NCBI GenBank assembly: GCA_024638765.1
Contig: JAHEJT010000021.1
Location: forward strand, 1-48,483
Direction of reading: 5' to 3'
Origin: Verrucomicrobiales bacterium
GTDB taxonomy: Bacteria > Verrucomicrobiota > Verrucomicrobiia > Verrucomicrobiales > DEV007
DNA: 48,483 nt
Shown: positions 1 to 8,492 of the stretch, piece after piece
How the letters are laid out: the number at the start of each line of letters is the position of its first letter
How positions within the stretch are numbered: the first letter of the stretch is position 1
Position numbers and translations under genes: made by a program
The notes under the pieces: model-generated
The model's input: only the letters and a program-made list of their open reading frames with translations
Databases searched by the model: none
What the model was told of the DNA's origin: nothing

Positions 1-1380
1 CGCATCCGTGTGATCGAGATTCCCGCTGCGAGCCCCTTCAATCAACTGCTCGAGGGAATGTTCGGCCCGCACGCCGTTCATGATCGCATAAACCCGGCCG
101 GTTCGCGGCATCTCCACCTCCAGACACATTCCCTGGGTCGCGCTCGTGGTATTCGTGGGATTGCCCCGGGTAACTGTTCGAAACGATACGGATCGCTCCT
201 TCCTTTCGAGAACACGGGAGGTATAGAACGACTCTCCTTCTTCGGCATCGCGCTCCGCCGGCGAGACTACTTCCAGCCCGCGAAATCGCGGCTCCACCGC
301 AATGATTCGGCCGCTATCGATTCCCAATTCCACCTCCCACGATGCACTGCGGTGCTTCGCACCCCACCCAAGCTCGAGATAGAGCTTGGTGTGAATGGTG
401 TCCCCTTTTTCCTCAAGCAACTCCTTACCCGGCTGATCGACGTTCGAAAACCGATGCGCGATTTCGCCGTTTCGAATGATATCGACACAATCGATCGGAC
501 CTCCCGCCGCGACGTCCAGTTCGATTCGGCGGGTGCCGCTCACGGGAATCACCGATCCCATCGGCGCGCCGTTGACCGAAAATTTCAAATCGATCCGATC
601 CCCCGTCAACGCGTAGATGCGTCTCGCGTAAAAGGCCTCCCAAATCGCCTCCCGCGTGCAATCCGTCGCCCACAAACCGGTCCGGCCGTGCCCGTAACTC
701 CCCGGATGCCCGCTGTGATGATCCGTCCCGCCCGAATACCCAAAGACATGCCCGCGCGACAGCCCGTATTGGACCGTGCTCTCCCAGTCGGACGGCCCCA
801 TCGAATGCAGGAACGGGCGCGTGTTCTCGCTGCCCTCGGAACAGCCGTGCATCGAAAGCATTTCCACGAAGGGCGCGAATTCCGCGTCAAACGTATCCCA
901 ATCGATTCCGCGCGTGCCTTTGAGATACCCGATGTGATGCGGCTGCGCGATGCTGTCTTTTCCCTGTGCACGCAGTGCGCGCAACTGCCGGTGCAAATCG
1001 TCCAAATCGTCGGGGTAAAGAATTTCACCGTCCAGATCCTTGTAAAGCATGTTGCGGTCGCCGGTCGCGCAGAAATGCACTTCGAATCCCGGGTAGACAA
1101 TGAACTCCCCCTCCCGGTCGTATTGTCGCAAGGTCTCCATCATCTCCGGCCAAACTTTCTTAAGCCGCGCAAATCCTTGGCGATGAAAATCGATAATGTA
1201 TTGGATGCGCTCCTCCGGCTCGGGCATGTCGGGCCAATGGGCGTGCCCCGTGATCGACACGAAATCCAATTGCTCACGCGCATTCTTCAACGCATCCTCC
1301 AGTGAGCCGTACCCGTAAGAAATCCCGCAGTGATTGTGAATATCACCGTAAAGACACCGCATCCCCTCGTAACCAGTCAT
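1..1380 (-). CDS. PHP-like metallohydrolase, CehA/McbA or DUF3604 type (partial, runs off left edge)
   Basis: An open frame runs on the minus strand from an ATG at 1380 to the window edge without a stop, so the C-terminus is missing (460 codons visible). The N-terminus has the PHP-type metal-binding start LYGDIHNHCGISYG (about residues 10-23, with H15 and H17), followed by further His/Asp-rich motifs: SITGHAHWP, AQPHHIGY and GGTDHHSGHPGSYG. This layout is known from PHP-superfamily phosphoesterases and the CehA/McbA and DUF3604 hydrolases. After about residue 215 comes a region that looks like a beta-sandwich. No signal peptide is seen, so it is probably cytoplasmic. The substrate cannot be read from the sequence. 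It is divergent from the sulfatase starting at 1447, with 66 bases between the starts, which suggests a shared control region. M7 is an alternative start. Confidence 0.75.
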   Translation of the reverse strand, partial: MTGYEGMRCLYGDIHNHCGISYGYGSLEDALKNAREQLDFVSITGHAHWPDMPEPEERIQYIIDFHRQGFARLKKVWPEMMETLRQYDREGEFIVYPGFEVHFCATGDRNMLYKDLDGEILYPDDLDDLHRQLRALRAQGKDSIAQPHHIGYLKGTRGIDWDTFDAEFAPFVEMLSMHGCSEGSENTRPFLHSMGPSDWESTVQYGLSRGHVFGYSGGTDHHSGHPGSYGHGRTGLWATDCTREAIWEAFYARRIYALTGDRIDLKFSVNGAPMGSVIPVSGTRRIELDVAAGGPIDCVDIIRNGEIAHRFSNVDQPGKELLEEKGDTIHTKLYLELGWGAKHRSASWEVELGIDSGRIIAVEPRFRGLEVVSPAERDAEEGESFYTSRVLERKERSVSFRTVTRGNPTNTTSATQGMCLEVEMPRTGRVYAIMNGVRAEHSLEQLIEGARSGNLDHTDA

Positions 1381-1446
1381 AGTTAAGCCGTTTACAAAAT
1401 CCTCTGAAGCGATAGCATGGTGCACTCTACCGACGACTGACAAGCT

Positions 1447-2961
1447 ATGAAATTACCGGCTCGTTTCTCCCTCACTATCTGCGTCATCTGCGTCATCTGC
1501 GGTCAACTCTGGGCGGCGAAGCCGCAATCGGATGGAACGTCAAATGCAAGTCCGGCTCGGACTTCCCCCAATCTTCTCGTTGTCCTCTGTGACGACCTCG
1601 GATACGGAGATCTCGCGTGTTTTGGCAACTCCGTCGTGCAGACACCGCGTGTCGACCAATTCGCCGAGGAAAGCATGCGCCTCACCGAATGTTACGCCGC
1701 CGCCGCCAACTGTTCCCCCGCCCGCGCCGGGCTCATGACCGGACGCACGCCTTATCGCGTCGGCATCCACAACTGGATCCCCATGCTTTCACCCATGCAC
1801 GTCAAACGAGAGGAAATCACCGTCGCGACTTTGCTCAGGAACGCGGGCTACGACACCTGCCACTCCGGAAAATGGCACCTCAACGGCCGCTTCAATCTCC
1901 CCGGCCAACCGCAGCCCGGCGATCACGGATTCAACCACTGGTTCTCCACCCAGAACAACGCCCTGCCCAATCACCGCAATCCCGTCAACTTCGTGCGCAA
2001 CGGCAAAGAGGTCGGGCCCCTGGAGGGATACTCCGCCCATCTGGTCGCAGACGAAGCGATTCATTGGCTGCGCGATCTGCGCGACAAAGAGAAACCGTTC
2101 TTTGCGTTCGTATGCTTTCACGAACCGCATGAGCCCATCGCCTCGGACCCCAGGTACGCGGAACGATACCACACTTACTCGGGAGGCAACGAGAGCTTCA
2201 TGGCGCACCACGGCAATATCACGCAAATGGACGCCGCCTTCGGCGATCTCATGGATGCGCTCGATGAAATGGAGCTGCGGGAAGACACTTTTGTCTTCTT
2301 TACCAGTGACAATGGTCCCGCCATCACGGGACGTCATCCGCACGGATCCGCGGGTCCGCTGCGCGACAAGAAGGGTACCGTCTACGAAGGCGGGATCCGC
2401 GTGCCGGGCATCATCCGCTGGCCCGGCCACACCAAACCGGGTTCCGAATCCGACACGCCCATCTGCGGAGTCGACGTCCTCCCGACCCTCTGCGCCATCG
2501 CCGGCATCAAGGCGCCTCAAGATCGTCCCCTCGACGGCGTGAATATCTTACCCGCACTCGAGGGCCAACCGATCAAACGCACGACCCCGCTTTACTGGCA
2601 CTTTTACCGCGCCAAGGGCGCTGCCAAGGTAGCCCTCCGCGACGGGGCCTGGAAGATTCTTGCGGGGCTGGACGCGCCCGACCCTAAACCCGGAGCCGAT
2701 ATCACGGCGGAAGAAAATCACATCCTCAAGCACGCCGGCCTGACGCGATTCGAACTCTACAACCTGCAAAAAGACATCGGTGAATCGCAGGACCTCGCGA
2801 AGTCGCACCCCGAGCGCCTCGCGGAGTTAAAGAAAAAGCTTTTGAAAAAATTCGAGGAAGTCCGCGCAGAGAGCCCCGTCTGGCCCGAATGGGAATGGCC
2901 CCGCTACGAAGGCCAGCGCATCGAATGGCCGGAATACAAGGGGGTGCGGTTGGAGAAGTAG
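1447..2961 (+). CDS. Exported type I (formylglycine) sulfatase
   Basis: The 504-residue protein starts with a signal peptide (hydrophobic residues about 7-23). The sulfatase fold follows: PNLLVVLCDDLGYGD carries the metal-binding Asp pair (D49, D50), CSPARAG holds the Cys (C89) that is converted to formylglycine in the C-x-P-x-R motif, HSGKWHLN contains catalytic-site Lys and His, and FFTSDNGP gives the further metal ligands D288 and N289. Full length is normal for the family. Secretion plus this class suggests removal of sulfate esters from polysaccharide or similar substrates in the periplasm; the substrate is not readable. No formylglycine-generating enzyme is seen in the window. The gene diverges from the PHP-like gene and ends at a strong hairpin. 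The signal-peptide codons contain a 9-bp triple repeat described separately. Confidence 0.93.
   Translation: MKLPARFSLTICVICVICGQLWAAKPQSDGTSNASPARTSPNLLVVLCDDLGYGDLACFGNSVVQTPRVDQFAEESMRLTECYAAAANCSPARAGLMTGRTPYRVGIHNWIPMLSPMHVKREEITVATLLRNAGYDTCHSGKWHLNGRFNLPGQPQPGDHGFNHWFSTQNNALPNHRNPVNFVRNGKEVGPLEGYSAHLVADEAIHWLRDLRDKEKPFFAFVCFHEPHEPIASDPRYAERYHTYSGGNESFMAHHGNITQMDAAFGDLMDALDEMELREDTFVFFTSDNGPAITGRHPHGSAGPLRDKKGTVYEGGIRVPGIIRWPGHTKPGSESDTPICGVDVLPTLCAIAGIKAPQDRPLDGVNILPALEGQPIKRTTPLYWHFYRAKGAAKVALRDGAWKILAGLDAPDPKPGADITAEENHILKHAGLTRFELYNLQKDIGESQDLAKSHPERLAELKKKLLKKFEEVRAESPVWPEWEWPRYEGQRIEWPEYKGVRLEK
1477..1503 (+). repeat. Three 9-bp tandem units inside the sulfatase signal-peptide codons
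   Basis: The units ATCTGCGTC, ATCTGCGTC and ATCTGCGGT follow each other in frame and encode I-C-V-I-C-V-I-C-G in the hydrophobic core of the sulfatase signal peptide. The unit resembles the micro-repeat tracts found in the intergenic spacers of this window. Confidence 0.85.
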
Positions 2962-2963
2962 GA

Positions 2964-3004
2964 GCGAGCGTGAGCGAGTACCCGGGGTACTCGCTCACGC
3001 TCGC
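2964..3004. terminator. Bidirectional hairpin between convergent genes
   Basis: Two 20-base arms (2964-2983 and 2985-3004) are perfectly complementary around a single base. The hairpin begins 3 bases after the sulfatase stop codon and its right arm ends just before the stop of the hydrolase gene on the other strand. No U-run flanks it, so it may act as a bidirectional terminator or simply protect 3' ends. Confidence 0.65.
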
Positions 3005-3006
3005 AC

Positions 3007-5397
3007 CTACCTGACCGGCCACTCCAGGTGCCGGTGCAGGAAATCGAACGTCCCCACCCCGTTGATCTTGTGCGGGCCGATGAACCACTCGATCTCGGCG
3101 CGTTCTCCGATTCCGAGCAGATTGTAGAGCCGCCGCACCTTGGCGAACTCGTGCGCCACCTTTTGATCCGGCGCCACCCCGTCGAAATGCCCGCGCTCCA
3201 CCATGAAGGGCCGCGGCGCGATCAAGGCCGCCATCTCCGCATAATTAAACGTGCTGCCCAGGTCCCACTCGAAAATCTCATACTCCCGCTTCTGCGCATA
3301 ACTGTATTTGCTGCGCGTCGAACAATTCTTCCAGACCCACTCGTTGAAATCCGCGGAACAGATCGATAGGCAATAAAAGGGTCCAGCGTCACGCTGGTCC
3401 ACCAGCGGCGGGATGCGCATCGCCGATTTCCCTCCGTAAGACAACCCGTAAAAAGCGATCCTCTCCGGATCCACGTAAGGCAGCGATCCCAGCCACGTCA
3501 CAATCTGCCGGTGCTGCGGCACGATCACCGAGAACAGCGTTTTCCCGATGCTGTTGGCCTTGAACTGGAGCAGGCGAAACTTGTCGTTGCCCAGGTAAAG
3601 GTTCTGCGGCGCGAACGTAATAAACCCACGCTGCGCCAGGCGGGTTGCGAAGGCTTCGTAAGCGGAAAACTTCGACTCTCCGATCACATCCTGCGGCCGT
3701 CCCTCCAGCCCATGCTGACACACCACCACCGGCCGCTTTTCCGCCCCCGACAGATCCAGGTCGTCCGGGAGCGTGAGAATCCCGTACGCGATCACGTCCG
3801 GGAATACGTCCAGCACCACTTCGTAACTCCGCACTCCCTCTCCCGCCTGGTATCCGCGGCTCCGCGGATTGGATGGCAGTAACTCCCGGTCGAATCGGCC
3901 GATCACGTCTTCCCGGAAAATCTTCCGGTATTTCTCCACCGAGTTTTCGAAGCCCTCCAGCGACTTCACATCGAGATCCTTCATGAACTCGGTCCGGACG
4001 TGCGCACTTTCGCGCAAAGCCCATTCGTTGTGCGCCACAATCTCGCGCACCTGACGGGCGTGACGGAGTGCGGTATTGTCACTGTCCCGAAGCACGCCCG
4101 ATCGCGGCCCTGGAGTTCCTCCTGAATCATCAACTCCCAACGCACCCAGCAACTCCAACACCGCTCGGGAAGAACATCCCGTCCCTTCCTCGCGCACCGC
4201 TGCTATCTCCCACGGTGGTTGCATGCCGTGCACGAGTCGGTGTGCCCTCCGGATCTCTTCCTCGACTTCCACCGCCGCAGGCGTGGTGAGACGGCCCGGC
4301 TTGCCGTTGAGACTGCCGCGCGCCGGCCGGCCCTCTTCGTTCAGCGCAAGCCCGGGAATCACGATCTCCGGTCCGCGGGAACTTTCCACGATCAGATTGC
4401 GCGGTGCGATCATGGACGCGATCTCCGCGTCGCCGAACTCGACGAGCAGGCGAAAGACATTCCGGTAAGCCGGTTCCTCCCAGACGCTTTGGCGGGATCC
4501 GAAGTAACCGCTGACACAGGCGGCATCGATTCTTTCGTCTGCCGCCGCGGCGTAAAGGGCCAGCAGCCCGCCTTCCCCCCAGCCGATGACACCCGTCTTC
4601 CTCTTGTCACCGTCACGGGTGTGCTCGAAGTAATCGAGCCCGGCGAATACCTTCTGCAGTTCGTATCCAATGAGATGCCTTCCCAGTTCGAACGCCGGCC
4701 GGTAAAGCCACTCGCGATGCGACATCCGGTGTGGCGAATCGCTGCGCTCGATCGTGAGGGGCACCAGGACCCGGCAGCCCGCCGCCGCCAGGGTGCGCGC
4801 GTATTCAAAATTCGTTTCGGCGCCCTCGACCAATCCCGCCAAGTATTCCGGGTGCAGGTCCGCATCGGGAATCGCCACCACATCGGCGACGGGAGTTTGA
4901 TCCGGCACCAGGAGAAGTCCCTCCCCATGCACCTCCCGGAACGCGGGCCAACGCACCGTGTACACCGTGAAAGATTCTCCCCGCGCGATGGGAAGCGATT
5001 CCGGATCCGGGCTCGTAAACTCCATGTCCACCGTTTCGACGCGCGCGTCCCGCAACCCGATGATGTCCCGGAAACGGGCGCGGTTGGGTGCTATCGATTC
5101 CACGTAGGCTTCCGCCGACGAAGTGTCGCGATTCCAGTGGCGCGACCGATTCCCGAGCGAGGCTGCGATTTCCCGCATCAGAAAGCGGTCGGCGCCTTCG
5201 ACGAGTGCCGCCGAGATATCGCCATCCATGGTCAGCGGCGTCGTGCCGGGCAGGGGGCTCATGTCCGTCGCATCCTGCAGGACGGGCCAGGCAGGGGGGG
5301 CCTCGGGAGCTTCCGGCACGGCTTGGCCGGAGGCCGGGCTGTGGAGCGATACGAAAACCCCGAGGGCGAAAACGAAGCGGCGAGGATTCGGGGGCAT
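3007..5397 (-). CDS. Exported tandem alpha/beta-hydrolase (esterase-like) with one degenerate domain
   Basis: The 796-residue protein has a signal peptide (about residues 1-25) and two alpha/beta-hydrolase halves. The C-terminal half is complete: nucleophile elbow GLSYGG (S653), an acid in GHFDGVAPD (D739) and H776 in GPHKIN, as in acetylxylan-esterase-like and dienelactone-hydrolase-like families. In the N-terminal half the matching elbow reads GWGEGG, with Glu (E275) where the nucleophile Ser would sit, so that half is probably not a classical hydrolase. I recall similar two-domain proteins in planctomycete and verrucomicrobial genomes, so the Glu may be a family feature. Location is periplasmic or outer surface; likely substrate is an esterified sugar or polysaccharide, by inference. 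It is convergent with the sulfatase, which may reflect work on the same decorated glycans. Confidence 0.82.
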   Translation of the reverse strand: MPPNPRRFVFALGVFVSLHSPASGQAVPEAPEAPPAWPVLQDATDMSPLPGTTPLTMDGDISAALVEGADRFLMREIAASLGNRSRHWNRDTSSAEAYVESIAPNRARFRDIIGLRDARVETVDMEFTSPDPESLPIARGESFTVYTVRWPAFREVHGEGLLLVPDQTPVADVVAIPDADLHPEYLAGLVEGAETNFEYARTLAAAGCRVLVPLTIERSDSPHRMSHREWLYRPAFELGRHLIGYELQKVFAGLDYFEHTRDGDKRKTGVIGWGEGGLLALYAAAADERIDAACVSGYFGSRQSVWEEPAYRNVFRLLVEFGDAEIASMIAPRNLIVESSRGPEIVIPGLALNEEGRPARGSLNGKPGRLTTPAAVEVEEEIRRAHRLVHGMQPPWEIAAVREEGTGCSSRAVLELLGALGVDDSGGTPGPRSGVLRDSDNTALRHARQVREIVAHNEWALRESAHVRTEFMKDLDVKSLEGFENSVEKYRKIFREDVIGRFDRELLPSNPRSRGYQAGEGVRSYEVVLDVFPDVIAYGILTLPDDLDLSGAEKRPVVVCQHGLEGRPQDVIGESKFSAYEAFATRLAQRGFITFAPQNLYLGNDKFRLLQFKANSIGKTLFSVIVPQHRQIVTWLGSLPYVDPERIAFYGLSYGGKSAMRIPPLVDQRDAGPFYCLSICSADFNEWVWKNCSTRSKYSYAQKREYEIFEWDLGSTFNYAEMAALIAPRPFMVERGHFDGVAPDQKVAHEFAKVRRLYNLLGIGERAEIEWFIGPHKINGVGTFDFLHRHLEWPVR

Positions 5398-5460
5398 CGT
5401 TTCCCCAGCTTAGAGGTCTGACGAGGCTTTGACAACACACAGATAGACTCCAAACCGCCG

Positions 5461-5589
5461 GAAGACAATGTAGCCGCGCTCGTAAGAGCGTGGAGGGAGG
5501 CGTGGCGGTTCTGGGGAGAGGGTCCACCTGCTTACACAGGCGGCTACATTGTCTTCTCCCAAAATGTAGCCGCGCTCGTTAGAGCGTGG
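5461..5589. repeat. REP-like direct and inverted repeats
   Basis: Two 27-bp copies starting AATGTAGCCGCGCTCG lie at 5467-5493 and 5563-5589 with one difference. A perfect 17-bp inverted copy, GCGGCTACATTGTCTTC at 5540-5556, pairs with 5461-5477. The element fills the 390-base spacer between the hydrolase and aroE together with the next repeat. No gene is seen in the spacer. Confidence 0.8.
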
Positions 5590-5625
5590 TCCGGGGCGAC
5601 TGACTGCCACCCCCACGCCCTCTCT

Positions 5626-5655
5626 TGTCATCCCTCGACTGCGCTCGGGATGACA
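5626..5655 (-). repeat. REP-like element, copy 1 of the TGTCATCCCGAGCG family
   Basis: Read on the minus strand, 5631-5655 gives TGTCATCCCGAGCGCAGTCG plus GAGGGA. The outer parts TGTCATCCC and GGGATGACA also make the copy a hairpin by itself. Other copies are at 8282-8310, 11743-11773 and 11865-11895. A degenerate half (GGGATGACA) follows near 5707. Confidence 0.8.
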
Positions 5656-5787
5656 CAGATGGTAATTGGAACGACGTCCCTTTGATGACGACGCCGCAAC
5701 GGGTGCCCGGGATGACAAGGACGTTAGGAAAGATTCACGTGGTTTATCAGGCTCAATCGTATGCGAGCACCGCGCCGAGCGCTCCCC

Positions 5788-6645
5788 TCACCCCCGAAAC
5801 ACTTCTTCCAACGCCTCGCGCATTACTTTGGGATCGGGATCGATTCCGGTCCAGTATTTGATTCCGATGACGCCCTGGTTCACCAGCATGCCGAGTCCGT
5901 CGATCACTTTGCACCCGCACTTCTCCGCGTCCTTCACAAGGTTTGTGCGCGGCGGGTTGGGAATCACGTCGGCAACCACCATGCCTTCCACGAGCGTATC
6001 CGTATTCAAAGCAAGTCGCGCGTCCAAGTCCGGAAAAAGGCCGATGGAGGTTGCGTTGACAACCACGTCCACCCCTTCGGGAATATCGAATTCCCCGCTC
6101 CATTCCTCGAAGTGCGCCCGCACTTGGGTTTTGTGATTCAGCAAATCCACCAGCTCCCGGCCGCGCTCCGTGGAACGATTGACGATCGTCATCTCGATGG
6201 CGCCGGCCAGGGCCAGCTCCACGCCGATGGCGCGTGCCGCTCCGCCCGCCCCGAATACCACCACTCTTGTCCCGATCGGATCGGTAATCTCACAGAGCGA
6301 CTCGACAAATCCTTTGCCGTCGGTATTTTCCCCAATCAACTTGCCGTCACGCCGTACGACGCAATTGACGGCCCCCATCAGTTCCGCGGACTCGCCGAGC
6401 CCGTCCAGGTGCTCGATGACGGCCACTTTGTGCGGGATCGTGCAGTTGAATCCCTTGAACCCCATGGCCCGCGCGCCGCGCACCGCATCTCCCAGGTCGG
6501 CCGGATCGACTTCAATCGTGAGATAGCGCCAGTCGAGACCATGGTGCCGGTAAGCCGGCTCGATCATGGCCTGGGTCGGATTCTCCGCGACCGGTTTCCC
6601 GAAACAACCGGTCAGTTCCTGTTTGAAATTGAGTTCTTTGGACAT
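5788..6645 (-). CDS. aroE: Shikimate dehydrogenase (NADP+)
   Basis: Reduces 3-dehydroshikimate to shikimate in the cytoplasm, the fourth step of the shikimate pathway. Visible motifs are GFNCTIPHK with the catalytic Lys, the substrate-binding GAVNCVV and GENTDGKGF, the Rossmann loop VVFGAGGAARAIG, and NATSIGLFPD. The C-terminal MLVNQGVIGIKYWTG matches the family's MLVxQ segment. From the ATG at 6645 (MSKELNFKQ) the protein has 285 residues, normal for AroE; an in-frame ATG at 6666 would add 7 residues. No strong ribosome binding site decides between them. The gene stands alone between repeat-rich spacers, not in an aro operon; pheA, which uses a later product of the pathway, lies far away at 42 kb. 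Confidence 0.93.
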   Translation of the reverse strand: MSKELNFKQELTGCFGKPVAENPTQAMIEPAYRHHGLDWRYLTIEVDPADLGDAVRGARAMGFKGFNCTIPHKVAVIEHLDGLGESAELMGAVNCVVRRDGKLIGENTDGKGFVESLCEITDPIGTRVVVFGAGGAARAIGVELALAGAIEMTIVNRSTERGRELVDLLNHKTQVRAHFEEWSGEFDIPEGVDVVVNATSIGLFPDLDARLALNTDTLVEGMVVADVIPNPPRTNLVKDAEKCGCKVIDGLGMLVNQGVIGIKYWTGIDPDPKVMREALEEVFRG

Positions 6646-6677
6646 GGTGGAGCTAGGCGAAATCAAAGCATGGATTT

Positions 6678-6707
6678 AACCGCGAATGGACGCGAATGAA
6701 CACGAAT
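6678..6707. repeat. Three 10-bp micro-repeat units
   Basis: AACCGCGAAT, GGACGCGAAT and GAACACGAAT follow each other directly; each keeps the GAAT end and varies in the first six bases. It lies upstream of aroE in a 189-base spacer with no gene. Confidence 0.75.
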
Positions 6708-6749
6708 TTTTTAAGCCCACGATTCTGGGATCCTGCCACTCGTATCTGC

Positions 6750-6811
6750 CTTACCGACTACTGACCGCCGGATACCGTCCCCAAATCTCCCATCTCCCAT
6801 CTTCCATCTTC
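6750..6811. repeat. Two tracts of degenerate 7-bp units
   Basis: The first tract reads CTTACCG, ACTACTG, ACCGCCG, GATACCG (6750-6777). The second reads AATCTCC, CATCTCC, CATCTTC, CATCTTC (6784-6811). Each has four units of seven bases, but the two sequences are unrelated. Both sit between the divergent aroE side and the end of the Gfo/Idh gene. Confidence 0.7.
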
Positions 6812-6834
6812 GCCGGCGCCAGCCGGCTTCCGCG

Positions 6835-8169
6835 CTATGCCCGCTCCCAGGAGCTGCCCCCGGTGTAATCCCATTTCCCAGGAACCGCCACCGGGGGTTC
6901 GGGCAACGGCTGATCCCAGTCGTAACTCGGCGGCGAATAATCGAGGCTGGAATTCATCATGTCCTCCCAGGTGACAGACTTCCCGGAGTAAGCCGACTCA
7001 CGCGCCATGATTCCCATCAAAGTGGATTTGGCCATGTAATCGCCGTTATTGAAATACTCTCCTTTGCGCATCTTCTCGTACATGTAATCGTGCTCCAGCT
7101 GATGCATCACGGTGCGGTCGCGATGCACGCGTTCGCCGTTGATGTCGTAACGCATCAGATCGCTGAACCCTTTCGTCCCTAGCGCCTGGTCCCGGAAGAC
7201 ATTGGTGGTGTCTTTCTGGTGACGGCAACCGAAGTAAAATCGCCGCCCGCTCTCATATTCAAAGACGGCGCTGAAATGATCGTAGATATGCCCGTAGATA
7301 GGTCCGGTGCGGGAGATACGGCCACCGGTGGCATGCACCCGGGTCGGATATTCGTCCAACAGCCACGATACCTTGTCGATTTCGTGCACCGACTGTTCGA
7401 CCAGAAAATCGCCGCAAATCCAGGTGTAATAGTACCAGTTGCGAATCTGGTAAACCATGTCCGTCCAATCCGGCTGGCGCTCGGCCATCTTGCCGACACC
7501 CCGCCCAAACCGAAGCGATTCCACCGAGACGATGTCGCCGATGGCGCCGTCCTGGATGCGCTTGATCATGTCCTGCATCCCGGTTTCATAGCGCCAGCAC
7601 AGTCCGGATAGCACATAGAGGCCTTTCTCTTCCGCTTTCTTATTGGTCTCCATGACGGAGCGCACGCCCGGGGCATCGACGGCCACCGGTTTTTCGGCGA
7701 AGACATGTTTTCCGGCCTCGATGCAGGCCTTGTAATGCAGGGGCCGAAATCCCGGAGGCGTCGCGAGGAGGACGATATCGACGTCGGTTTCGAGAAGTTT
7801 TTCATAGGCGTCCAGACCCACGAATTGCCGGCCCGGCGGCACATCGATGCGTTCGCCCTGGTATTTGATAAGGGTTTTCAACCCTTTCTCCAGTTGATCC
7901 GGAAAAGCATCCGCCAACGCCGTAACGACCGTGTTGGAATCGGCCTCCAGCGCCTGGTTAGCCGCTCCGGTCCCGCGCCCCCCGCACCCGATGAGCCCCA
8001 CCTTGAGCTTGCGATTATCCGGAGCCCCCAGAGTGATCGACGGGAAGAGGGCCGCCGAGGTGACCGCGCCCGACTGCGCCAGGAAACGCCGCCGGGAAAC
8101 CGGGGATTTTTCGGGATTCGGCGCGGATTCCAAGGGCGGGGAAGACCTCGAGGGATTGTCGTCGTTCAT
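6835..8169 (-). CDS. Tat-exported Gfo/Idh/MocA family oxidoreductase
   Basis: From the ATG at 8169 the protein has 444 residues; an upstream GTG at 8184 would add five. A twin-arginine signal is present (SRRRFLAQSG, residues 25-34, followed by a hydrophobic stretch to about 48). Then comes the NAD(P)-binding Rossmann fold VGLIGCGGRGTG (about 57-68) and the family hallmark EKPVAVDAPG, whose Glu-Lys-Pro is involved in catalysis and cofactor binding. A Tat signal on this family is common in PVC bacteria and fits export of the folded, cofactor-loaded enzyme. It likely oxidises or reduces a sugar-type substrate; which one is not readable. The C-terminal half contains the motif WYYYTWICGDFLVEQSVHEI, which carries the conserved His of the substrate domain. 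Confidence 0.88.
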   Translation of the reverse strand: MNDDNPSRSSPPLESAPNPEKSPVSRRRFLAQSGAVTSAALFPSITLGAPDNRKLKVGLIGCGGRGTGAANQALEADSNTVVTALADAFPDQLEKGLKTLIKYQGERIDVPPGRQFVGLDAYEKLLETDVDIVLLATPPGFRPLHYKACIEAGKHVFAEKPVAVDAPGVRSVMETNKKAEEKGLYVLSGLCWRYETGMQDMIKRIQDGAIGDIVSVESLRFGRGVGKMAERQPDWTDMVYQIRNWYYYTWICGDFLVEQSVHEIDKVSWLLDEYPTRVHATGGRISRTGPIYGHIYDHFSAVFEYESGRRFYFGCRHQKDTTNVFRDQALGTKGFSDLMRYDINGERVHRDRTVMHQLEHDYMYEKMRKGEYFNNGDYMAKSTLMGIMARESAYSGKSVTWEDMMNSSLDYSPPSYDWDQPLPEPPVAVPGKWDYTGGSSWERA

Positions 8170-8281
8170 CCGGTCATCGTCCACCGATCACCGTCATCCC
8201 GTCAATCTCTTAGCCGTTTCTTCGAAGTGCAGAATTCCAAAGAACATGCGATGCCGCGTTGTCTCCGGGCGAAACGCAAGT

Positions 8282-8310
8282 TGTCATCCCGAGCGCAGTC
8301 GAGGGATCTC
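8282..8310 (+). repeat. REP-like element, copy 2 of the TGTCATCCCGAGCG family
   Basis: Starts TGTCATCCCGAGCGCAGTCG and ends GAGGGATCTC. It lies in the 323-base spacer between the Gfo/Idh start (8169) and the XRE-type gene stop (8493). Nothing else was recognised in that spacer. Confidence 0.8.
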
Positions 8311-8492
8311 CCAAGTCACCCGCGGTATTCAATTCCCCCGCCCACCAAAGATTCGCCCGCGATCAACAAACTGGTGGTGCTTCCCCAGTCGTCCTGCTCC
8401 TTGCTCGGTGAATCCCTCCGATGGGGGGCAACTCAGCTGCAGAGTGGAAAAGTGAGATGCCACAAGCCGGAGTGTTCCACGCCGCGTTCCAC

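Noticed and set aside
10-1305. Long plus-strand open frame over the left edge gene
   Set aside because: It is the antisense shadow of the PHP-like gene; the minus-strand protein has coherent metal-binding motifs and the plus-strand product is Arg/His/Pro-rich without any.
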